From assembly GCF_003850345.1 (NCBI RefSeq), contig NZ_CP027707.1, positions 4,278,001-4,342,000 of the forward strand: a stretch of DNA of 64,000 nucleotides, written 5' to 3'. Both the position numbers and the translations under genes were made by a program. Of this stretch, positions 38,755-47,743 are shown piece by piece. This DNA comes from Pseudomonas chlororaphis subsp. piscium (GTDB taxonomy: Bacteria > Pseudomonadota > Gammaproteobacteria > Pseudomonadales > Pseudomonadaceae). Every line of letters starts with the position of its first letter. Within the stretch, counting starts at the first letter, position 1. The notes below the pieces were generated by a model. That model did no database searches and was not told the DNA's origin. It worked only from the letters and a program-made list of their open reading frames with translations.

Positions 38755-40896
38755 TCAATCCTTCATCTGCAAGGCCCACTGCCGGGCATACAGCCCGTCC
38801 AGGGCGAGCAGCTGTTCGTGGGTGCCCTGTTCGAGCACCCGGCCCTGGTCGATGACCAGGATCCGGTCGGCGTGGCGCAGGGTATTGAGGCGATGGGCCA
38901 CGCTGATCACCGTGCGGCCCTGGGCGATGCCCTGCAGGTTGGCCATCACCGCCGCTTCCGACTCGTAGTCCAGGGCGCTGGTGGCTTCGTCCAGGAGCAG
39001 GATCCCGGGGTTGCTCAGCAGGGCCCGGGCCAGGGCGATGCGCTGGCCCGGGCCGCCGGAAAGCTGACCGCCGCGCTCGCCGACCTGGGTCTCGTAGCCC
39101 TGGGCCAGGGCCTCGATAAAGGTCGCCGCCCCCGCCAGGCTGGCGGCGTGCTGCACCTCGGCATCGCTGGCCTGGGGCCGGCACAGGCGGATGTTCTCGG
39201 CCACGCTGCCGGCGAACAGCACGCTTTCCTGCAGCACCACGCTCATGTTGCGGCGCAGGGCCACCGGGTCGGCGATGGCCAGGTCGATGCCGTCCACCAG
39301 CACCCGGCCGTGCTGGGGCACATAGAGGCGCTGCAACAGGCGCGTCAGGGTCGACTTGCCGGAGCCGGATGGCCCGGTGATGCCGACGAATTCCCCCGGC
39401 TGGATCTCCAGGTCGAGGCTGCGCAGGATCTCCTGGCCGTCTTCCTCATAGCGAAAGCGCACGCCCTGGAAACTCACCCCGCCCTGCAACGCCGGCACCG
39501 AGGCCAGGCCGCCGCTGCCGCTTTCGCACTCGGTGTCGAGAATGTCGCCCAGGCGCCGCAGGGAAATCAGGGTGTGCTGGAAGTCCTGCCAGACCTGGGC
39601 CAGGCGCAGGATCGGCTCCACCACATGGCCGGCCAGCATGTTGAAGGCCACCAGTTGGCCGGGGCTCAACTGGCCGTCCAGCACCAGCATCACCCCCCAC
39701 CACAGCAACAGCGCCGCGGTGAGTTTCTGGATCACGCCAATGCCCTGCCCGGCCCAGATACCGACGATGCGAGTGTGGAACGCCGCGCGCACATAGGCCG
39801 CCATCTGCCGTTGCCACTGCTGCTGGAAGCCGCCTTCAATGGCCCCGGTCTTGATGGTCTCAATGCCGGTCACCGCTTCGGTGAGAAAGGCGGTGTTGGC
39901 CGCGTTCAACTCGTATTCGCGCAAGGCCCGGCTGCGCAGCAAGGGCCCCACGCACAGCCAGAACAGGAAGTACAAGGCCAGGGAACCGACCACCACCCAG
40001 GTCAGCAGCGGTGCATAGGCATACATCACGGCGATGAACAGCCCGCAGAAGGCCAAGTCCAGCACCAGGGTCAGGGCCGAGCCGGTGAGGAACTGGCGGA
40101 TCTGCTGCATCTCGCCGACCCGGGCGATGATCTCGCCGGTCTGCCGCCCCTGGAAATAGCCCAGCGGCAGCTGGATCAGATGCTGGTACAGGCGCGCGGA
40201 CAACTCGGCGTTGATCCTGCTCGCCACGTTGCTGAACAGCCAGGACCGCAGCAGGCCGAACAGGGGCTCGAACAGCGCCAAGGCCAGCATGGCGATGCCC
40301 AGCACTTGCAGGCTGGACAGGCCGCGACTGACCAGGACCCGGTCGATGATGTTCTCGAACAGTAGCGGCGTGACCAGCGCCACCAGTTGCAGCATCAGCG
40401 ACACCAGCAGCACGCTGCGAAACTGCCGCCCGTGCTTGAGGATCGACGGCAGGAACCAGCCGATGCCGAAGCCGCGCGCCTTGGGTTCGACATGCCGCTC
40501 GGCCAGCAGCAGCACCTGGCCCTGCCAGAGCGCTGCCAGCTCCTCACGAGACAAGCTCTGGCACTGCCCCTGCAACGGCCAGAACAGCCGCACCTGGTCG
40601 CCGTCCACCGCGTCCAGCACCGCCCAGCCCTGGCTGGTTTCCAGCAGCGCCGGCAACGGCAGGTGCTGCAAGCGCTGCACCTGGCTGTGCACCGCCCGCG
40701 CCCGCAGGCCGATCCAGCCGGCGCAGCGCCGCAGGTCGAGGCTGTCGGCCAGGCCCTCGACCCGCCCCAGGCGGTGGTTCAGTTGCGCCGCGCTGATGCT
40801 CAGGTCGAAACGCCGGGCGGCCCAGGCCAGGGCGTGCAGGCCGGTATCGAGGACAGTCGGCGACTGTTCGGCCGCGGGATTGAAGGCGGTGGTCAT
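38755..40896 (-). CDS. fitC: Type I secretion ABC transporter of the Fit system (second ATPase)
   Basis: 713 residues. An N-terminal C39-like domain (about 15-130) lacks a catalytic cysteine (TGLHALAW in its place), as in transporters of RTX toxins. Six membrane helices span about 160-440. In the ATPase domain Walker A GPSGSGKST has Lys514, Walker B is ILLLDEATSALD and the switch histidine is in AHRLN. The ABC signature reads LSGGPGQR instead of LSGGQRQR: Pro616 replaces the usual Gln. ATG 40896 is two bases after the fitB stop, so translation is coupled. The intervening 129 bases before fitD hold no gene. Confidence 0.92.
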   Translation of the reverse strand: MTTAFNPAAEQSPTVLDTGLHALAWAARRFDLSISAAQLNHRLGRVEGLADSLDLRRCAGWIGLRARAVHSQVQRLQHLPLPALLETSQGWAVLDAVDGDQVRLFWPLQGQCQSLSREELAALWQGQVLLLAERHVEPKARGFGIGWFLPSILKHGRQFRSVLLVSLMLQLVALVTPLLFENIIDRVLVSRGLSSLQVLGIAMLALALFEPLFGLLRSWLFSNVASRINAELSARLYQHLIQLPLGYFQGRQTGEIIARVGEMQQIRQFLTGSALTLVLDLAFCGLFIAVMYAYAPLLTWVVVGSLALYFLFWLCVGPLLRSRALREYELNAANTAFLTEAVTGIETIKTGAIEGGFQQQWQRQMAAYVRAAFHTRIVGIWAGQGIGVIQKLTAALLLWWGVMLVLDGQLSPGQLVAFNMLAGHVVEPILRLAQVWQDFQHTLISLRRLGDILDTECESGSGGLASVPALQGGVSFQGVRFRYEEDGQEILRSLDLEIQPGEFVGITGPSGSGKSTLTRLLQRLYVPQHGRVLVDGIDLAIADPVALRRNMSVVLQESVLFAGSVAENIRLCRPQASDAEVQHAASLAGAATFIEALAQGYETQVGERGGQLSGGPGQRIALARALLSNPGILLLDEATSALDYESEAAVMANLQGIAQGRTVISVAHRLNTLRHADRILVIDQGRVLEQGTHEQLLALDGLYARQWALQMKD

Positions 40897-40898
40897 GC

Positions 40899-42287
40899 TC
40901 AACGCTCCCGCAACGCTTCGGACTGATACTCGCGAATCGGGCTCAGCAGGTAATTGATCACCCGCCGCTCGCCCGTGCGGATCTCGCCGGTCACGCTCAT
41001 CCCGGCCTGCAAGGGCATCCACCCCTGCCCCGCGGCGATCGCGGCGCGCTCCAGGCGGATCCGGGTCGGGAACACCAGGCCCAGCTGTTCGTCCTTGATG
41101 GCGTCGCCGGAGACATGCTCGACCGTGCCGCGCAAGGTGCCGTAGCGGGTGTAGGGAAAGGCGTCGACCTTGATCTCCACCGGCTGGCCGGCCCTGACGA
41201 AACCGACGTCCTTGTTCAGCACCATGACCTCGGCATCCAGCTCGGCCCCCTCGGGCACTATCACCAGCAGTTGCTGCGCCGGTTGCACCGCGCCGCCCAG
41301 GGTATGCACCGCCAGTTGCTGGACCACCCCGTCCACCGGCGCCAGCAGGGTTTGCAGGCGCTGCCGGTCGCGGCCACGGATCAGTTGCTGTTCGAGCACG
41401 GCGACATCCTGGTGGCTGCGGTTGAGCAGGTCGTGCTGCTCGCGCTGGGTCCTGGCCAGGAAGCTGTCGCGCTGCTCCCGGCGGTTCTGCGCCTGGGCCT
41501 TGAGCACCTGCAGCTCGGCATGTTGCTGGGCCAGGGAACGCTCGACCTCCAGTTGCTCCTTTTCCTGTTCGAGCAATTCGACCCGGGGCATCAACTGTTC
41601 GGCCGCCATCGCCCGCCGTGCATCGAGGCGTCGGCGAACGTTGCTGGCCAGCTTGCCCAGGGCGGCGATCTCGCTGTTGCGGGCCTGTTGGCTGGCCTGG
41701 TTGATGGCGATCTCGGCGTTGAGGCTGTCGAGGTTGGCGCGGATCTCCTTCCAGGTGCTCGCCAACTGTTCCCGCGCCGCCGCGAGCTGTTCCGCGTCCA
41801 GGCCGTCCGGCGCCTGGTAGCTGCCCAGCGGGTCCGGGGTCAGCAGCGCGCGGGCCCGGGCCAGCTCCAGGCGCTTGAACGCCAGTTGCGCGCGCAACTC
41901 GCTCAACTCGGCGTCGATGCCGATCGGGTTCAGCGCCACCAGCACATCGCCGGCCTTGACCCGTTGCCCGTCACGCACATGGATGGCCCGCACTTCGCCG
42001 GCCTCATGGGCCTGGATCACCTTGGTGTAGCTGGAGACCATCAGGCGCCCGGCGGCGCTGGCATGAATGTCGAGGAAGCCGAGGATCGCCCAGCCCAGGG
42101 CCAGCAGGATCGACAGGATCAACACCAGTGCCGTGCCCCGCGCCCAAGGCGCGGGCGGGCGCTCGACAATCTCCAGGTAACCGGGCTGGAACTCGTACTC
42201 GTCGCGGCTGCGTTTGAGCAGCGCCGGCGCCTCGCGCAGCTGCTGCCAGGCGCGTCGCAAGGGGGTCAGGAATGAACCGCGCATCAT
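40899..42287 (-). CDS. fitB: Membrane fusion protein (HlyD family) of the Fit system
   Basis: 462 residues. Short cytoplasmic N-terminus, one membrane helix at about 50-73 (GTALVLILSILLALGWAILG), a lipoyl half-motif (SYTKVIQAHEAGEVRAIHVRDGQRVKAGDVL), a long coiled coil (about 130-310) and the matching C-terminal lipoyl/beta-barrel part (LLAPVDGVVQQLAVHTLGG, then GTVEHVSGD). It bridges the ABC transporter to FitE across the periplasm. The start ATG 42287 overlaps the fitA stop (ATGA), so the two are translationally coupled. Confidence 0.92.
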   Translation of the reverse strand: MMRGSFLTPLRRAWQQLREAPALLKRSRDEYEFQPGYLEIVERPPAPWARGTALVLILSILLALGWAILGFLDIHASAAGRLMVSSYTKVIQAHEAGEVRAIHVRDGQRVKAGDVLVALNPIGIDAELSELRAQLAFKRLELARARALLTPDPLGSYQAPDGLDAEQLAAAREQLASTWKEIRANLDSLNAEIAINQASQQARNSEIAALGKLASNVRRRLDARRAMAAEQLMPRVELLEQEKEQLEVERSLAQQHAELQVLKAQAQNRREQRDSFLARTQREQHDLLNRSHQDVAVLEQQLIRGRDRQRLQTLLAPVDGVVQQLAVHTLGGAVQPAQQLLVIVPEGAELDAEVMVLNKDVGFVRAGQPVEIKVDAFPYTRYGTLRGTVEHVSGDAIKDEQLGLVFPTRIRLERAAIAAGQGWMPLQAGMSVTGEIRTGERRVINYLLSPIREYQSEALRER

Positions 42288-44449
42288 TCGGCCTCCTTGC
42301 GCAGCGCCTGTTGCAGCGCCCACAAGCGCGCATAACAGCCGCCGTTGGCCAGCAGTTGCTGGTGGCTGCCCGACTCGCTGATACGCCCCTGCTCCAGGGC
42401 GATGATGCGTTGGCAATGGCGGACCGCGGACAGGCGGTGGGCGATGATGATCACCGTGCGACCTTCGGCGATGCGCGCCATGTTGTCCTGGATCAGCGCC
42501 TGGGATTCGTCGTCCAGGGCGCTGGTGGCTTCGTCGAAAATCAGGATCCGCGGGTCGCCCATCAGCGCCCGGGCAATGGCGATGCGTTGCCGCTGGCCAC
42601 CGGACAGCGAGCTGCCGGCCTCGGCCAGCACCGTGTCGTAGCCCAGCGGCAGACGCAGGATGAAGTCATGGGCGCCGGCCAGGCGCGCCGCGGCGATCAC
42701 GTTTTCCAGGGACGCCGTGGGATGGCGCAGGGCGATGTTGTGCCGCACGCTGCGGTTGAACAGGTAGTTTTCCTGCAGCACCACGCCGATCTGACTGCGC
42801 AACCAGGCTGGCTGCAACTGCTGCAGCGGCATGCCGTCAATGAGGATGCGCCCGGCGTCCGGGGTGTAGAGTTTTTGCAGCAGGCGGGTCAGCGTGCTCT
42901 TGCCCGACCCGGACGGCCCGACGATGCCCAGGGTCTGGCCAGCGGCGATATGCAGGTCCAGGCCGCGCAGCACCAGCTCCAGTTCCGGGCGATAGCGGAA
43001 CGTCACCTGCTCGATGCGCACCTCGCCACGCAGGGCCTGTGCCGGGCGTTGATCCCCCTCGGCCTGCTCCACCGGCAGGTTGAGCATGTCGCCCAGCTTG
43101 TCCACCGACACCCGCACCCGGACGAACTGCTGCCAGACCTCGATCAGCTTGGCCAGGGGCTGGCTGACGTGGGACAGCATCATGTTGAAGGCGATCAACT
43201 GGCCAATGGTCATCTGCAGGTCGATGACCTTGCTCGCCCCCCAGCAAATCACCGCCACCGCCGTGACTTTCTGCAACAGCGTGACCATCTGGCTGATCGC
43301 GCTGCCCAGGGTCTGGCTGGCAAAACCGGCCTCGACCATCTCCGCCGTCTGCGCCTCCCAGCGCCGCTGCATGCGCGGTTCCACCGCCAGGCTCTTGATG
43401 GTTTCGCTGCTGCTTACGCTTTCGTTGAGAAAGACCGTGTTGCGCGCGGCGCTGTAGAACTGCCGCTCGATACGTTTCTCCAGCGGCCCGGTGCTGGCCC
43501 AGGCCAGCAGCACATAGAGCGGCAGGGTCAGCAGCACCAGCAGCGTCAGCGGCCAGGAGATCCAGGCCATGACCGCGAAAAACACCAGGGTGAAGGCCAC
43601 ATCCACGCACAGGGTCAGCAGGGAGCCGGTGAGGAACTCGCGGATGCTGTCCAGCTCCTGCACCCGGGTGATGATCGCGCCTACCTGGCGCTGCTTGAAG
43701 TACAGCAGCGGCAGGCCAAGCAGGTGGCGGAACAGCTTGACCCCAAGGCCGATATCGATGCGATTGGCGGTGTGCGCCGAGAGGTATTCGCGCAAGCCCT
43801 TGAGCAGCACCTCGAACAGGCCGACCACCACCAGGGTCATCACCAGCACGTCGAGGGTCGACAGCGCCCGGTGCACCATGACCTTGTCCATCACCGCCTG
43901 GAAGAACAACGGGGTCGCCAGGGCCAGCACTTGCAGCAGCAACGAGCACAGCAACACTTCGCCGAGTATCCGCCGGTGGCGCAGCAGTTCCGGAACGAAC
44001 CAGGACAGGTCGAAGCGCAGGCCGCCCTGGCGCAGGCGTATCACCTCGCCGCTCCACTCCTCGGTCAACTGCGCGCGATCGAGCACATCCGGGGTATGGG
44101 CTGCCGGTCGCTGTACCAGGGCCTGCGCGTCGGACAACCGGGCCAGCAGGATAAAAGCGCCGCTGCGGTCGCGCCAGACCAGGGGCAGCATCTTCGAGGT
44201 CAGCCGGGCCAGCGCCAGACGCTCCAGGCGCAGCTCGACGCCGGCGCCCCGGGCGTAGTCCTTGAGCGCCCGACGCAGGTCGCGCTCGTCTCCCGGGTCG
44301 GCGGCCTGTGGCGCGCGCTCCTGGGTCAGTTGCAGCAGCAGTTGGCAACAGGCCAGGGCCGAGTGGATGGCAGCGGTGGCGGAGAGCTCCGCCATGGCGG
44401 GGCATTCGACAGGGGCTGGCTGCGGGGGTATTGCGGGATTGACTGACAT
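42284..44449 (-). CDS. fitA: Type I secretion ABC transporter of the Fit system (first ATPase)
   Basis: 721 residues, first gene of the fitABCDE transcript. An N-terminal C39-like domain without peptidase residues is followed by six membrane helices (about 155-430) and an ATPase with Walker A GPSGSGKST (Lys517), canonical signature LSGGQRQRIAIARAL, Walker B ILIFDEATSALDD and switch HRLSAV. Having two HlyB-like ATPases (FitA and FitC) suggests a heterodimer, with FitA keeping a full signature and FitC a changed one. The upstream region carries an inverted repeat suited to FitG. Confidence 0.93.
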   Translation of the reverse strand: MSVNPAIPPQPAPVECPAMAELSATAAIHSALACCQLLLQLTQERAPQAADPGDERDLRRALKDYARGAGVELRLERLALARLTSKMLPLVWRDRSGAFILLARLSDAQALVQRPAAHTPDVLDRAQLTEEWSGEVIRLRQGGLRFDLSWFVPELLRHRRILGEVLLCSLLLQVLALATPLFFQAVMDKVMVHRALSTLDVLVMTLVVVGLFEVLLKGLREYLSAHTANRIDIGLGVKLFRHLLGLPLLYFKQRQVGAIITRVQELDSIREFLTGSLLTLCVDVAFTLVFFAVMAWISWPLTLLVLLTLPLYVLLAWASTGPLEKRIERQFYSAARNTVFLNESVSSSETIKSLAVEPRMQRRWEAQTAEMVEAGFASQTLGSAISQMVTLLQKVTAVAVICWGASKVIDLQMTIGQLIAFNMMLSHVSQPLAKLIEVWQQFVRVRVSVDKLGDMLNLPVEQAEGDQRPAQALRGEVRIEQVTFRYRPELELVLRGLDLHIAAGQTLGIVGPSGSGKSTLTRLLQKLYTPDAGRILIDGMPLQQLQPAWLRSQIGVVLQENYLFNRSVRHNIALRHPTASLENVIAAARLAGAHDFILRLPLGYDTVLAEAGSSLSGGQRQRIAIARALMGDPRILIFDEATSALDDESQALIQDNMARIAEGRTVIIIAHRLSAVRHCQRIIALEQGRISESGSHQQLLANGGCYARLWALQQALRKEAE

Positions 44450-44528
44450 AGACCGCTCGTTTCAAGACCCTCGCGGCAAGAACAAGGGTGCATGGAGATA
44501 CGAAACCAGTCTGCGGCAGCTGTCCGGG

Positions 44529-44573
44529 AATGATAATCAGCCGCGGGGTTGAAAGCTTTTAAGCAAAACTTAA
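44529..44573 (-). promoter_or_regulatory. fitA promoter region with LysR-type box
   Basis: TTAAGCAAAACTTAA (44559-44573) is a perfect five-base inverted repeat with five-base centre and fits the T-N11-A rule of LysR regulators; it is the best candidate for FitG binding, 110-124 bases before fitA. AATGATAATCA (44529-44539) resembles the middle of a Fur box and also holds a possible -10 (TATCAT on the minus strand). No good -35 is present, as expected of an activator-dependent promoter. Confidence 0.5.
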
Positions 44574-44614
44574 TCAATCGGAACCTGGCCTTGGGCGCGA
44601 GCCATATTCCGGGC

Positions 44615-44643
44615 AAAAAAAAGCCGGACTCGCGTCCGGCTTT
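44615..44643 (-). terminator. Rho-independent terminator of the TerC/CorC gene
   Basis: On the minus strand AAAGCCGGAC-GCGA-GTCCGGCTT forms an eight-to-nine-pair GC-rich stem followed by a run of eight T. It lies 16 bases past the stop codon of the gene ending at 44659. Confidence 0.9.
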
Positions 44644-44658
44644 CTGTCAGCTCATGGC

Positions 44659-46221
44659 TCAGGCAGCGTCCGGCCTGTGCATCAGCACCCGGGTCACCCG
44701 CCGCTCTTCCACCCTCACCACCTGCAGCGTCCAGTCCTGCCATTGCAGTCGGTCACCAATCACCGGCAAGCGGTCCAGCAGGCTCATCACCAGCCCGGCC
44801 AGGGTCTGGTAGTCCTCGGTCGGCTCGGCGTTGAAGCCGGTGCGCTGGCGGATCTGCGTCAGGTTCAAGGCGCCGCTGACCATGAAACCGCCCTGCTCTT
44901 CGACAATGTCCGGGCCTTCGATTTCGCTGGCGTCGGGCAGCTCGCCGGCGATGGATTCGAGGATGTCGGTCATGCTCAGCACGCCGACGAAATCGCCGAA
45001 TTCGTTGATCACGAACGCGATGTGGGTCGAGGCCTTGCGCATCTGCTCCAGGGCATTGAGGATCGAGAAGCTGTCCAGCAGGTTGATCGCCGTGCGCGCC
45101 AGGTGCTCCAGGTTCGGCTCGTTGCCGGCCAGGTATTCCTTGAGCAGTTCCTTCTTGTGCACGAAGCCCAGCGGCTCTTCCACCGCGCCGTCGCGAACCA
45201 GCGGCAGGCGCGAGTAGGACGAATGCATCAGCTTGTTGCGGATGGCTTCGGCATCGTCGGCCAGGTCGATGTAGTCGACGTCGGCGCGCACGGTCATCAG
45301 GGTACGGATCGGTCGCTCGGCCAGTTGCAGCACACCACTGATCATCACCCGCTCGCGGCGGTCGAACAGCTCGGCGCTCGGCGCTTGGCCATTGTCCAGC
45401 AGGTCGACGATCTCCTCGCCCACCTCCTCCACCGCCAACTGGCGACCACCCAGCAGGCGCATCACCGCATGGGCCGTGCGTTCACGTATCGGCCGCAGGC
45501 CCTGCATCGACTTCTTGCGGCGGGCACGGGCGATCTGGTTGAACAGCTCGATCAGGATCGAGAAGCCGATGGCCGCGTACAGGTAGCCTTTCGGGATGTG
45601 GAAGCCCAGACCTTCGGCGGTCAGGGCAAAACCGATCATCATCAAGAAGCCCAGGCACAGCATGATCACCGTCGGGTGGGCGTTGACGAAGCGGGTCAGC
45701 GGCTTGCTGGCGACGATCATCAGGCCGATGGAAATGATCACCGCGATCATCATCACCGCCAGTTCGTCGACCATGCCCACGGCAGTGATCACCGCGTCCA
45801 GGGAGAACACCGCGTCCAGCACCACGATCTGCGCCACGATCGGCCAGAACAATGCGTAAGCGGCATTGCCGGTGCGCTGGCTGACATGACCTTCCAGACG
45901 CTCATGCAACTCCATGGTGGCCTTGAACAACAGGAACACACCACCGAACAGCATGATCAGGTCACGGCCGGAGAAGCTCTTGCCGAACACCTCGAACAGC
46001 GGCGCGGTCAGGGTCACCAACCAGGAAATGCTCGCCAGCAGGCCCAGGCGCATGATCAGCGCCAGGGACAGGCCGATGATCCGCGCGCGGTCACGCTGAT
46101 GAGGCGGCAACTTGTCCGCGAGGATCGCGATAAACACCAGGTTGTCGATACCCAGCACCAGCTCCAGCACGATCAGGGTCAACAGGCCAAGCCAGGCCGT
46201 GGGGTCCATTATCCATTCCAT
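44659..46221 (-). CDS. TerC-family membrane protein with CBS pair and CorC/HlyC domain (YoaE/YegH type)
   Basis: 520 residues. Residues about 10-235 form the TerC domain with seven to eight helices, with acidic residues inside helices ([21 protein letters not shown]) that bind metal in this family. Then a CBS pair (about 300-425; [44 protein letters not shown]) and a CorC/HlyC domain at the C-terminus. Related E. coli proteins YoaE and YegH are thought to be exporters, probably of manganese or other divalent ions; that role here is inference. ATG 46221 or ATG 46209 may be the true start; neither has a strong ribosome binding site. A strong terminator follows. Confidence 0.88.
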   Translation of the reverse strand: MEWIMDPTAWLGLLTLIVLELVLGIDNLVFIAILADKLPPHQRDRARIIGLSLALIMRLGLLASISWLVTLTAPLFEVFGKSFSGRDLIMLFGGVFLLFKATMELHERLEGHVSQRTGNAAYALFWPIVAQIVVLDAVFSLDAVITAVGMVDELAVMMIAVIISIGLMIVASKPLTRFVNAHPTVIMLCLGFLMMIGFALTAEGLGFHIPKGYLYAAIGFSILIELFNQIARARRKKSMQGLRPIRERTAHAVMRLLGGRQLAVEEVGEEIVDLLDNGQAPSAELFDRRERVMISGVLQLAERPIRTLMTVRADVDYIDLADDAEAIRNKLMHSSYSRLPLVRDGAVEEPLGFVHKKELLKEYLAGNEPNLEHLARTAINLLDSFSILNALEQMRKASTHIAFVINEFGDFVGVLSMTDILESIAGELPDASEIEGPDIVEEQGGFMVSGALNLTQIRQRTGFNAEPTEDYQTLAGLVMSLLDRLPVIGDRLQWQDWTLQVVRVEERRVTRVLMHRPDAA

Positions 46222-46633
46222 AAAAACGACTCTATCTCTCCAGTGAATTCAGACAGCCGGGCACGGCAAGGCAAGGCCACAAGGCCTTTGAACGGCGAAC
46301 GCAGGCCAGCGCCCAAGGGTTGCGACAACCGGCGGCGAGCAGCGAAAAACAGGAAGTTCGGGGTAACGGCCGCGCCCTATGACTGACAAAAGGCGTCGCG
46401 AAGCGAATCGAGCGGGGAAAGACTGAGGCGTCCAGGGATAGGGACGACTGGGAGGCTCCGAGAGGGTGTTCATGCAAGTCCTGTAAAGAAAAACGGACTT
46501 GAATCCTACAACCTCAAGGGAAATTTCCTATGGGGAAATCATTTCAAGATCTTAGCGGGGGCTGCCCGGACCCACGCTATCGCGAACCGGCCCGCCCCTG
46601 CAAAGGCGTTTTTTTTGCAGGAACAGGCTGGTT
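46222..46633. other. Gap upstream of the TerC/CorC gene, possible leader ORF
   Basis: No established gene. A minus-strand frame from ATG 46473 to 46249 (74 residues, rich in Pro, Arg and Ala) has ACAGGACTTGC before it, a fair ribosome binding site, and could be a leader peptide, but its composition is not typical of real proteins. I looked for the manganese-sensing yybP-ykoY RNA that often precedes TerC-type genes and saw no match. CCTGCAAA (46597-46604) and TTTGCAGG (46614-46621) form a short hairpin beyond the end of the SorC gene. Confidence 0.3.
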
Positions 46634-46653
46634 CATGATGCGCTCTGGCGACC

Positions 46654-47634
46654 TCAGCCCTTACGCGTTGCATCGTCCAGCGCAAGGATGGTGTGGGCAT
46701 TGGTCACGGTGGTCGCCAGGGTGTTGATCACCCCGGAGCGCAAGGCGCCGAGGGTCGCGGCGGCCTTGGTGTTCTCACTGGCGATGGCCACCACATCGGG
46801 AATGCGCACCAGCTCCTGCACGGTCAGGCCGATCACCCGGCCTTGGATGGCGTTGACCGCCGGCTGGCCATGAATGTCGATGAAGTCGTAGCCCATCATG
46901 TCGCCCACGGTACCGGACAGCCGCGCCTGGGCGATTTCCTGGGGCGAGAACCAGCCCATGCGCACCATGTTGCTGTTCTCGCTCATGTCGCCAATGCCGA
47001 TCAGCGCGATGTCGGCGCGCCGGGCGCGGTCCAGGGTCGAACGCACGGTGTCGTTGCTGATCAGCACGCTGCGCAGCTCCGGGTTGGCCACCAGCGCCGG
47101 GGCGTACAGGGTTTCGCTTTCCGCGCCGAAACGCAGGGCCAGGCGCCGGCAGATATGGTCGGGGTTCATGTACTCGCCGGCGCGCAACGAGCCGCCGATG
47201 GCGCAGACGAAGGTGCAGTTGCGGGTCACCGGCAGGAACACGTTGTCGGCCACCGCGCCGACATTGCGGCCCATGCCGACGGCGACGATCATCCCATCGC
47301 TCAGGGTCTTGTTCAGGTAGTTGGCCACCAGGCTGGCCACCGCCGAGCGCTGGGTGTCGGGGTCGCTGTGGTCGACCGCGATCAGTGCCCGATCCAGCTG
47401 GAAGCGCTCCACCAGCGCCTGCTCCAGCTCGTTGTTCATCGCCGGATGCTGCAGCACCCGGACTTCGACTATGCCTTCGTCCCGCGCCCGCTTGAGCAGG
47501 CGACTGACCTTGGCCCGGGACAGGTCGAAGCGCTTGGCGATGGCCTCCTGAGTGACGTTCTCAAGGTAATAGAGCATCGCCACCTCGGTCATCAGATCGA
47601 TGTCGCTGGCTCCGCGCGGGGTACTGTCACTCAT
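46654..47634 (-). CDS. SorC/DeoR-type sugar-binding transcriptional regulator
   Basis: 326 residues. The N-terminal helix-turn-helix is LENVTQEAIAKRFDLSRAKVSRLLKRA (about residues 24-50). The remaining part is a SorC sugar-phosphate-binding domain of the NagB-like fold (VAVGMGRNVGAVADN, VCAIGGSLRAG, GIGDMSENSNMV). Regulators of this type (for example EryD) respond to phosphorylated pentoses or tetroses. ATG 47634 is preferred to starts at 47658/47661, which lack a Shine-Dalgarno sequence. It follows the RpiB-like gene by 109 bases in the same direction and probably controls the divergent polyol operon. Confidence 0.87.
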   Translation of the reverse strand: MSDSTPRGASDIDLMTEVAMLYYLENVTQEAIAKRFDLSRAKVSRLLKRARDEGIVEVRVLQHPAMNNELEQALVERFQLDRALIAVDHSDPDTQRSAVASLVANYLNKTLSDGMIVAVGMGRNVGAVADNVFLPVTRNCTFVCAIGGSLRAGEYMNPDHICRRLALRFGAESETLYAPALVANPELRSVLISNDTVRSTLDRARRADIALIGIGDMSENSNMVRMGWFSPQEIAQARLSGTVGDMMGYDFIDIHGQPAVNAIQGRVIGLTVQELVRIPDVVAIASENTKAAATLGALRSGVINTLATTVTNAHTILALDDATRKG

Positions 47635-47743
47635 GTGGACTGGCTTCCGTATGGGCATCAAAGGCGCATTCTCTCTAGTCGATGCAGGTCGCGTCTACAG
47701 CCGGTTCCGCCCCATGGGCAGCGGGCTCCGCGGCAGCCGGCGC

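Noticed and set aside
37171..40365. Open frame of 1064 codons on the plus strand across fitD and fitC
   Set aside because: It spans two real genes and their spacer and contains no recognisable domain.
46222..46520. yybP-ykoY manganese riboswitch before the TerC-type gene
   Set aside because: I looked for its conserved core blocks on the minus strand and did not find them.
46597..46621. Hairpin CCTGCAAA/TTTGCAGG as a terminator of the SorC gene
   Set aside because: The stem is short, the T/A run lies in the loop, and no T-tract follows it on the minus strand, so it is not a convincing terminator.
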